From NCBI RefSeq assembly GCF_002095535.1, contig NZ_MLJI01000002.1, forward strand, positions 691,786 to 755,785: DNA of 64,000 nt. The letters are read 5' to 3'. Position numbers and translations under genes: made by a program. Under the pieces are notes generated by a model. The model was not told where the DNA came from and did not search any database. It saw nothing but the letters and a program-made list of their open reading frames with translations. Source of the DNA: Pantoea cypripedii (GTDB lineage Bacteria; Pseudomonadota; Gammaproteobacteria; Enterobacterales; Enterobacteriaceae). Positions 56,429-64,000 of this stretch are shown here, piece after piece. The stretch's first letter is position 1. Each line of letters begins with the position of its first letter.

Positions 56429-57067
56429 TTGACCACTCTTAATGACAAACTTGCCTGGCGTTACGCAACCAAGAAATTTGATGCCAGCAAAGTGGTGCCA
56501 GACGACAAACTGGAACGCATCATTGAAGCCGTGCGCTTAACCGCGACCTCCAGCGGATTGCAGCCGTTTGAATTGATGGTCATTACCAACGCAGAAATCC
56601 GTGAAAAAATTCGTGCTGTGGCGTGGGATCAGGCGCAGATTACCGATTGTTCTCACCTGATGGTGTTTGCTGCCTGGGATGACATCACCCCCGAACGCGT
56701 CAATATGATGTTCGATCTGACCAATGAAGTCAGGGGCTTCCGTAATGAGGGTTGGGAGAATTACCGTCAGATGCTGCTGGGCATTGTTGCTGAGCGTGGC
56801 ACTGAAGGTAATTATCAGTCGGCGGCGCGTCAGGCATACATCGCGCTGGGTAGTGCGATGATTGCCGCAGCTTTTGAAGAAGTTGATGCGACACCGATGG
56901 AAGGTTTTGACCCGGCAGCGGTCGATGAAATCCTTGGTCTGAAAGAGAAAGGTCTGCGCAGTGTGATCATTCTGCCGCTGGGCTACCGTGCTGAAGAAGG
57001 CGACTGGCTGGTGAACCTGAAGAAAGTTCGTCGTAGCCGTGAAAACTTCGTCACCGAAATTAAATAA
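56429..57067 (+). CDS. Nitroreductase family NAD(P)H oxidoreductase (NfsB-like)
   Basis: 212 residues from a TTG start at 56429, preceded by AAGGAAG; an upstream in-frame ATG at 56393 would add 12 unlikely residues. YATKKFDASKVV near 12 and LTATSSGLQPFELMVI near 36 bind FMN; LGSAMIAAAFEEVDATPMEG near 140 is typical of the NfsB branch. It reduces quinones, nitro compounds or flavin. A terminator follows. Monocistronic, after relBE. Confidence 0.88.
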   Translation: MTTLNDKLAWRYATKKFDASKVVPDDKLERIIEAVRLTATSSGLQPFELMVITNAEIREKIRAVAWDQAQITDCSHLMVFAAWDDITPERVNMMFDLTNEVRGFRNEGWENYRQMLLGIVAERGTEGNYQSAARQAYIALGSAMIAAAFEEVDATPMEGFDPAAVDEILGLKEKGLRSVIILPLGYRAEEGDWLVNLKKVRRSRENFVTEIK

Positions 57068-57101
57068 CCTGTCTTATTCCTTTCCGGCAGGAGTACAATA
57101 A

Positions 57102-57130
57102 GGGGTTCCCGAATTGGGAGCCCCTTTTTT
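57102..57130 (+). terminator. Rho-independent terminator after the nitroreductase gene
   Basis: GGGGTTCCC (57102-57110) and GGGAGCCCC (57116-57124) pair with one G-T wobble, followed by six T residues (57125-57130). It is convergent with scrR. Confidence 0.9.
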
Positions 57131-57142
57131 AGACACCAGGAT

Positions 57143-58150
57143 CTACACCGAGCGTAAGCGCAGCGTAGCGGGAAGGATGATCTGATTTTGTTCCGGGTCC
57201 TGTCCCTGAATCATCTGCGTCAGCATGGAGAAACACTCCTGCGCCAGACGCGGCACGTTCTGTTCTACGGTGTCGATAGGCACAGACAGCGAGTCATAAA
57301 GATAGTGATCATCAAAACTGGCGATGCGGATATCGCTGGTCAGCAAATGATGCTGACTCATATAACGCAGTACCCCTTCCAGCAAGCCGCAGGCGGCGGT
57401 AAACAGCGCTTTAGGTGGGCGTCCGAGTCTGGCGCATAGCGCAGCAAACATCTCGTAGCCACTGCTGGGGTGATAGTTGCCGTGAATAATCCACTCCGGC
57501 CGTGGTGCCACTCCTGCGCGTTCCAGCCCCTGCATAAAACCCGCCAGACGATCTTTGGTGGGTGACAGGCGCGGCTGGCCGCCGAGAAAGTAAACCTCAT
57601 CAGGTCTGGCGCGAGCCAGTCGTTCCACTAAATCGGCTGTGGGGGTAATGGAGTCGGTGATCACCAGTGGCAGCTGTGTATCGTTCATATGCCGGTCAAA
57701 CAACACCACCGGCAGTTGTTCGCTGAGTTTTACGTAGTCACTGTCGCTCAACATGCTGGAGGCAACGATCAGACCATCCACCTGGCGCGCCACGAGGTTA
57801 TTGACCACCACCATTTCCTGCCCGGCATTTTCATCGGTACAGGAGATCAGCAGTTGCAGGCCCGCTTCGCGACACAGATTTTCCAGCTCGTGAGAAAACA
57901 CGGCGAAACCGTGGTTGGTGATTTCCGGCACCACCAGCCCCAGCGTATGGCTGCGGTCATCACGCAGCAGACGGGCATGGATACTCGGCTGATAATGGTG
58001 TTGCTGCGCCAGCGTCAGCACACGCTCCCGCGTCTCCTTCGCCACGCGCAACTCTTTACCACGGCCGTTCAGCACCAGGCTGGCAGTGGCTTTTGACACC
58101 CCTGCCAGCGCGGCGATATCACTGATGGTAACGCGTTTTGTTTTTCTCAC
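57143..58150 (-). CDS. scrR: Sucrose operon repressor, LacI family
   Basis: 335 residues. [23 protein letters not shown] (6-25) and hinge [12 protein letters not shown] are followed by the sugar-binding domain with [20 protein letters not shown] near 58 and [20 protein letters not shown] near 225, matching ScrR of enteric sucrose regulons. It binds CTAAACCGGTTTAG-type operators before scrY and scrK, and fructose or fructose-1-phosphate releases it. It lies 29 bp after scrB. Confidence 0.95.
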   Translation of the reverse strand: MRKTKRVTISDIAALAGVSKATASLVLNGRGKELRVAKETRERVLTLAQQHHYQPSIHARLLRDDRSHTLGLVVPEITNHGFAVFSHELENLCREAGLQLLISCTDENAGQEMVVVNNLVARQVDGLIVASSMLSDSDYVKLSEQLPVVLFDRHMNDTQLPLVITDSITPTADLVERLARARPDEVYFLGGQPRLSPTKDRLAGFMQGLERAGVAPRPEWIIHGNYHPSSGYEMFAALCARLGRPPKALFTAACGLLEGVLRYMSQHHLLTSDIRIASFDDHYLYDSLSVPIDTVEQNVPRLAQECFSMLTQMIQGQDPEQNQIILPATLRLRSV

Positions 58151-58179
58151 GACAATGCATCGGTTAATGAAACAATGAC

Positions 58180-59589
58180 TTATTCTATCATGCAGTGACG
58201 TAACGACCAGTAGCGGGCTTGCAGATCTGCGCTGCCGCTCAGGATTAAACGTGCCGGATGGGCCGGGAAGTAACGGCTGCTCATCACGCCTTCACCGTCG
58301 TTAATAAAGATTTCCACGCTGGAGTGGTCACAAAGGATCTGCAAACGGCTGGCGGTTCCTTCCCAGTAACGATACAGCCACTCACCGGTCTCCAGGCTGC
58401 GGCGGGCGAGGCGCAGTTCATCCTGACGCCACTCCAGAATCAGCGTGTCGGCAAAATTCAGCGTCAACTCACCCTGGCTTTCCAGCAACAGTTCCAGCCG
58501 TTGCGCCTCTAACGGTGGGGCCGCATCAGCGGGGCCGAGGTAACGCTGCTCTTCCCCGCGTAATGCCTGCAATTCTGCGATGGGCTGCTGATAAAGTCTG
58601 CCCTCCCGCGAACTCAGTTCACGCAGGCAGGTCATCTGGTGGATCCAGCCCTGGACGACGGTGGGTTGAGACATCTCTTCGCCGTCCGGCACACCCATCC
58701 AGCCTACCAGCAGGCGTCGCCCGTCGGCGGTGAGTGTGGTTTGTGGCGCATAAAACTCGAATCCGGCGTCCAGTTCCCGCAACGCTCCGTGCTGGTAATG
58801 GACCTTGTCGTAATCGAGTTGACCGCTGAGATACGCGCTCGGATGGGTATTCAGATAGCGTTTCTCTTCCCGCGTCACGCCCTGCGGGCAGCAGATAAGG
58901 TAAGTGCTGTCACCGAGGGAGAACATGTCCGGGCACTCCCACATATAACCTGCCTCTCCCAGGCCACCAAGACCGCTTCCGGCAATCTCTCCGAGATTGT
59001 GCCAGTTGTGTAAATCCGCTGAGCGCAGCAGCAACACTTTGCCCTGCAATTGTTGGTCCTGCGCGCCCAGCACCATGTACCAGTCATCTCCGTGCCGCCA
59101 CACTTTCGGGTCTCGCACATGCCCGGTGTAACCCTCCGGCAGCGCAATCACCGGGCCGGTTTTATCAAAACCACCGGCGCTATTTTGCACCGCCAGACAT
59201 TGCCAGGCGGTGCGCGAGCCGTCGTCATATTTGACGTTGCCGGTATAGACCAGCGTCAGCACGCCCTGGTTATCGACGGCGCTACCGGAGTAGCAGCCGC
59301 TGCGGTCATAGTCCTCATCGGGCATCAGCGCAATAGGTTCGTGTTGCCAGTGCAGCAGATCCGCCGAACTCCAGTGTCCCCAGCATTTATGCTTATGCTG
59401 GCAGCCAAGCGCATTCCACTGGTAGAACAAATGGTAGCGACCGGCAAAGTGGATAAACCCGTTGGGATCGTTGAGCAGGCCGGTTACCGGAGCCAGGTGC
59501 CAGCCAGGATAGTGGCTGTCACTGAGCGCCCTGGGCTGGCCCTGCATCACCGCCTGTAAAATGGCGGGCAAAAGTGTTGAGGAAGCCAT
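58180..59589 (-). CDS. scrB: Sucrose-6-phosphate hydrolase (GH32)
   Basis: 469 residues. Nucleophile Asp41 in LLNDPNGF, the RDP motif in GHVRDPKVW near 158 and the acid/base Glu in MWECPDMF near 215 are the GH32 triad. The C-terminal beta-sandwich is present. It splits sucrose-6-phosphate, made by ScrA, into glucose-6-phosphate and fructose. The start overlaps the scrA stop (TAATG). Confidence 0.96.
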   Translation of the reverse strand: MASSTLLPAILQAVMQGQPRALSDSHYPGWHLAPVTGLLNDPNGFIHFAGRYHLFYQWNALGCQHKHKCWGHWSSADLLHWQHEPIALMPDEDYDRSGCYSGSAVDNQGVLTLVYTGNVKYDDGSRTAWQCLAVQNSAGGFDKTGPVIALPEGYTGHVRDPKVWRHGDDWYMVLGAQDQQLQGKVLLLRSADLHNWHNLGEIAGSGLGGLGEAGYMWECPDMFSLGDSTYLICCPQGVTREEKRYLNTHPSAYLSGQLDYDKVHYQHGALRELDAGFEFYAPQTTLTADGRRLLVGWMGVPDGEEMSQPTVVQGWIHQMTCLRELSSREGRLYQQPIAELQALRGEEQRYLGPADAAPPLEAQRLELLLESQGELTLNFADTLILEWRQDELRLARRSLETGEWLYRYWEGTASRLQILCDHSSVEIFINDGEGVMSSRYFPAHPARLILSGSADLQARYWSLRHCMIE

Positions 59590-60959
59590 TATTCAGAGTC
59601 CGTTTTGTATTTGAGCAGGTAAGAGAGAACGAAGGCGGTACTGAAGGCAATCACCATCCCAATCGCATAATTAAGCAGAGAGCTGGCCTGCACAATCGCC
59701 ATACCCGGCAGCCCTGTCAGTCCGACTGCGGTCATATAAACATGCACCGAGACCACCCAGGCTCCGCCGATGGCACCCCCGATCAGCGCGGCGATAAAGG
59801 GTTTCATAAAACGCAGGTTGATACCAAAGATAGCGGCCTCGGTAATGCCCAGTAGCGCCGAGAATGCCGAGGGCAGGGTGATGGCTTTGATCTTCGCATC
59901 TTTAGTTTTAAACCATACCGCCAGACAGGCTCCCCCCTGTGCCACGTTAGCCATCGCCCAGATCGGCAGCAGGAAGTTGACACCAATGGAAGGATTGCCC
60001 AGCAGACCGGCTTCGATGGCGTGGAAGCTGTGATGCACACCGGTGATGACAATCACCGAATACAACCCGCCAAACAGCAGTCCCGCCAGCCAGCCAGCGT
60101 GGGTAATCAGGGTGCTGAGCACAAAGGAGATGCCATCGCCCAGCATGCGACCGGCCGGGCCGATAATCAGCAGCGCGACAAAGCCGGAGATAATCACTGT
60201 GAGGAAAGGCGTCAGAATCAGATCCAGCGCATCCGGGATCACCCGGCGCAGTTGTTTTTCCAGCATGCTCATAAACCACACTGCCAGCAGCACCGGAAAC
60301 ACCGTGCCCTGGTAGCCAATCATCGCCACTTCGATACCGAAGAAGTTCATGGTGTGGAAGCCTGCCGCCACTCCCCAGGCGTTGGTCAGGGCCGGATGGG
60401 TGAGGATGCCGCCGAGGGTGGCGCCGAGGAAGGGGTTACCGCCAAACTCGCGTGCGGCGGTAAAGCCAATCAGGATCGGCAAAATGATAAACGCCGCCGA
60501 GCTACACATGTCGAGCATGATGTAGAGCGCATTATCAGGATTCACCCAGCCATAGGTTTTGACCATCCCCAGCAGGCCCATGAGCAGGCCGGAAGCAACG
60601 ATGGCGGGAATGATCGGCACAAAAATATTCGACAACAAACGGGCGATGCGCTGGAACGGATTCAGTTTACGCGCGGCGATATCAGCTGCCTCTGATTTGC
60701 TCGATTCGCTGATGCCCGCCTCGGTGATAAACGCCGCATAAACCTTGTTAACCACACCAGTACCGAAAATAACCTGCAACTGACCGGCATTGCGAAAGCA
60801 ACCTTTCACGCCATCGATTTTGCCAATGGCATCGGTATCTGCTTTAGCATCATCCACCAGTACCAGTCGCAGGCGCGTGGCGCAGTGCGCGGCGCTGGCA
60901 ATATTGTCCCTGCCTCCCAGCAACGGCAGTAGCGACCGGGAAATTTTTGCAAAATCCAT
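59589..60959 (-). CDS. scrA: Sucrose-specific PTS enzyme IIBC
   Basis: 456 residues. The EIIB domain (1-85) has phosphorylated Cys26 in AAHCATRLRL; the EIIC domain (about 105-450) has ten or so membrane segments with GITEAAIFGINLRFMKPF near 366. It has no EIIA domain, so it depends on the chromosomal glucose EIIA, as in pUR400-type scr systems. It imports sucrose as sucrose-6-phosphate. Confidence 0.95.
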   Translation of the reverse strand: MDFAKISRSLLPLLGGRDNIASAAHCATRLRLVLVDDAKADTDAIGKIDGVKGCFRNAGQLQVIFGTGVVNKVYAAFITEAGISESSKSEAADIAARKLNPFQRIARLLSNIFVPIIPAIVASGLLMGLLGMVKTYGWVNPDNALYIMLDMCSSAAFIILPILIGFTAAREFGGNPFLGATLGGILTHPALTNAWGVAAGFHTMNFFGIEVAMIGYQGTVFPVLLAVWFMSMLEKQLRRVIPDALDLILTPFLTVIISGFVALLIIGPAGRMLGDGISFVLSTLITHAGWLAGLLFGGLYSVIVITGVHHSFHAIEAGLLGNPSIGVNFLLPIWAMANVAQGGACLAVWFKTKDAKIKAITLPSAFSALLGITEAAIFGINLRFMKPFIAALIGGAIGGAWVVSVHVYMTAVGLTGLPGMAIVQASSLLNYAIGMVIAFSTAFVLSYLLKYKTDSE

Positions 60960-61003
60960 ACTTACCTCTGTCTTCTCGTTATTATGCTATCAGCCCGGCT
61001 GAA

Positions 61004-61021
61004 GCGGCCCCGAGGGGCCGC
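61004..61021 (-). other. Stem-loop between scrY and scrA
   Basis: GCGGCCCC (61004-61011) and GGGGCCGC (61014-61021) form a perfect 8-bp, GC-only stem with a two-base turn, directly after the scrY stop. There is no T-run, so it may protect the porin message or lower read-through to scrA. Confidence 0.6.
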
Positions 61022-61025
61022 AGGA

Positions 61026-62610
<1,585 letters not shown>

Positions 62611-62656
62611 GCGTTGAATCATAATCACGGGTAATTTCTCCGCGCAATGAAATTTG

Positions 62657-62670
62657 CTAAACCGATTTAG
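62657..62670. promoter_or_regulatory. ScrR operator distal to scrY
   Basis: CTAAACCGATTTAG, one base from the perfect palindrome. Its centre is 60 bp from the proximal operator, suitable for looping. Confidence 0.82.
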
Positions 62671-62674
62671 TGAT

Positions 62675-62690
62675 TGTGAGATGGCTCGCA
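62675..62690. promoter_or_regulatory. Candidate CRP site of the scrY promoter
   Basis: TGTGAGATGGCTCGCA agrees with TGTGA-N6-TCACA at 9 of 10 fixed positions, directly upstream of the distal operator. Known enteric scrY promoters are CRP-dependent. Confidence 0.5.
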
Positions 62691-62716
62691 AAACGCAGCG
62701 TTAACCGGGCCAGAAA

Positions 62717-63643
62717 TTAGCTGAGTTGCTCCTCAAGCTGGTGGAAATAAGGCAGGGCGGTCATGGCACCTTTGGCGGTGGTCGCCAGCGCGCCACAGAT
62801 CTGTGCACTGGCAAGGCGGGCCGCCAGCTGAGGTTCGTTTTCCGGCAGGCCATGCTGCGCCAGTCCCCACAATAATCCCGCGACAAAGGCATCGCCCGCA
62901 CCGGTGGTGTCCACGCTGATCACGGGTAAGGTCGGATAATGGCAGGTCTGGCCGTTATGGCAGGCTTTGACTCCCGCCTTGCCCTGCGTCACCAGCAGCA
63001 GTTTTATATCGAATTGCTCGGCCAGTTGCCGCATGCTGGCATCGATATCTGCTGAACCGGTGGCAAATGCCAGCTCCTCTTCGGAAAGTTTCACCACATC
63101 TGCTAGCTGCAACGCCTGGTTCAGGCAGTGGAGCAGGTCGGCGGCATCCGGCCATAAATCGTGACGAATATTCGGGTCGAAGCTGACAAAACCACCTGCC
63201 GCCTGAACGCATTGCATCGCGGTGAATGTGGTGGCGCGTGAAGGCTCCGCCGCCAGCGCGATGGAGCAGCAGTGCAGCCATTCTCCGGCCTGGAATTCAG
63301 GTAAATCATCGGGCTCAATAAACAGATCGGCGCTCGGGCGCACCATAAAGGTAAATGAACGCTCACCGTCTTCATCCAGTGCGACCACCACCGTCGAGGT
63401 GCGATGGGCAGGATCGGCGGTCATAAAGTGCGTATCCACCTGTTCGTCGGCTAGCGTCCGGCACATAAAATGGCCAAAAGGGTCATCACCGACGCGACCA
63501 ATAAATCCGCTGTTCCCCTGAAGCCGGGCAATCCCTACCGCAACATTGGCTGGCGCGCCACCGGGGCACTGCATCAGGCGTCCCGGCCCTTCCGGTAACA
63601 GATCTACAACGGCGTCTCCCAAACACCAGACTCGTGCTGCCAT
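62717..63643 (-). CDS. scrK: Fructokinase (PfkB family)
   Basis: 308 residues. N-terminal LGDAVVDLLPEGPGRLM and CPGGAPANVAVGIARLQG (near 8-45) and the C-terminal catalytic signature DTTGAGDAFVAGLL near 246 with the base Asp are complete. It phosphorylates the fructose released by ScrB. A ScrR operator lies 37 bp upstream, and the scrY promoter region with its operators follows. Confidence 0.95.
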   Translation of the reverse strand: MAARVWCLGDAVVDLLPEGPGRLMQCPGGAPANVAVGIARLQGNSGFIGRVGDDPFGHFMCRTLADEQVDTHFMTADPAHRTSTVVVALDEDGERSFTFMVRPSADLFIEPDDLPEFQAGEWLHCCSIALAAEPSRATTFTAMQCVQAAGGFVSFDPNIRHDLWPDAADLLHCLNQALQLADVVKLSEEELAFATGSADIDASMRQLAEQFDIKLLLVTQGKAGVKACHNGQTCHYPTLPVISVDTTGAGDAFVAGLLWGLAQHGLPENEPQLAARLASAQICGALATTAKGAMTALPYFHQLEEQLS

Positions 63644-63679
63644 GTCATCATCTCCAAAAGTAATTTTGTAGAAAATTAA

Positions 63680-63693
63680 CTAAACCGGTTTAG
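63680..63693. promoter_or_regulatory. ScrR operator before scrK
   Basis: CTAAACCGGTTTAG, identical to the scrY proximal operator, 37 bp before the scrK ATG. Confidence 0.88.
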
Positions 63694-64000
63694 CAAGGCA
63701 ATCGAAATTTGTCTGATATGGGTGTTGTGGAGTGGAAGTGAGTTCGTGTTGTGTGAGAGCGATCTGCATCACACAGCCATAAATGTGCTCAGTATTTACG
63801 GTGTGCTTTCGCAATAACCCCGTGTATTTGCTTATCTTGCTGGATCACGATGTACATCACCTTTTTTTTGAGAAGAGAAGATACGTGGGTGATATTAAGC
63901 GTGGGAGGGCATCGGAGAGCATTCAGCTTGAGTGATGAAAAATTTATAACGTCACTAAATGTATACTCCCGAAGGGAGATCAGCAATTCACCGTTATTAC
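63694..64000. other. Gene-free right end
   Basis: About 300 bp after the scrK operator. A 65-codon minus frame (63789-63986) shows no family features. Nothing else could be identified. Confidence 0.4.

Noticed and set aside
60021..60695. 224-codon open frame on the plus strand
   Set aside because: It is antisense to scrA, with low-complexity His/Gln/Arg content.

Overview
The window looks like part of a large plasmid or secondary replicon of a plant-associated member of the Enterobacterales, most likely Pantoea or a close Erwinia relative. An IncFIB-type RepA flanked by iterons (46.4-48.5 kb), a small ParA/ParB partition pair (49.3-50.2 kb) and a RelBE module (55.8-56.3 kb) mark the backbone. 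The protein sequences resemble enterobacterial UxuR, ScrR and RepFIB RepA as I remember them. The cargo is almost entirely catabolic: sulfonates, xylosides, uronates, glucosides, sucrose, peptides and amino acids, including the plant ethylene precursor ACC.

Layout. 0-3.6 kb: divergent amidic-nitrogen cluster (partial glutamine-synthetase homologue; RpiR regulator, N-formylglutamate amidohydrolase-like enzyme, cysteine hydrolase). 3.6-14.4 kb: an apparently complete sulfopropanediol/sulfolactate desulfonation locus. One arm (minus strand) holds an HpsN-type dehydrogenase, an SDR, an MHS transporter and a zinc alcohol dehydrogenase. The other arm (plus strand) holds SuyA, SuyB, a DctA-like carrier and a ComC-like sulfolactate dehydrogenase. 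A GntR/UTRA regulator and a YeiH-type exporter follow. A nearly palindromic operator, GTCATATACATGAC, occurs at both divergent starts and, degenerate, before the regulator. 14.9-18.4 kb: LacI regulator, TIM-barrel isomerase and NHS transporter. 18.6-22.7 kb: AraC regulator, a frameshifted GPH sugar transporter and a GH43 beta-xylosidase. 22.7-28.2 kb: LysR/SDR pair, YheO-like regulator with a threonine or hydroxyaspartate ammonia-lyase, a short XRE protein, an Lrp regulator and an EamA exporter. 28.6-29.6 kb: acdS. 29.6-37.4 kb: LysR, M20 peptidase and a five-gene peptide ABC importer. 37.7-38.5 kb: TetR plus a DUF2158 protein. 38.7-39.6 kb: an AT-rich unknown pair that may be a toxin and its membrane immunity protein. 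39.8-46.1 kb: GH31 glucosidase with an MFS carrier, then uxuA, a gene remnant and uxuR.

46.1-51.7 kb is the replication and partition zone, with long gene-free stretches full of iterons, Dam sites, partition-type 13-mers and an eight-copy 8-bp tandem repeat. 51.7-53.0 kb encodes an unrecognised protein that may be a secreted, membrane-inserting effector. 53.3-57.1 kb: bisC, relBE and a nitroreductase. 57.1-63.6 kb: a complete scrKYABR sucrose regulon with three copies of the ScrR-type palindrome.

The parts fit a replicon that adapts its host to plants: it takes up plant sugars and uronates, deaminates ACC, and uses a plant- or alga-derived C3 sulfonate for carbon while exporting the sulfite. 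All functional calls come from reading motifs and family resemblance; no database search was run.
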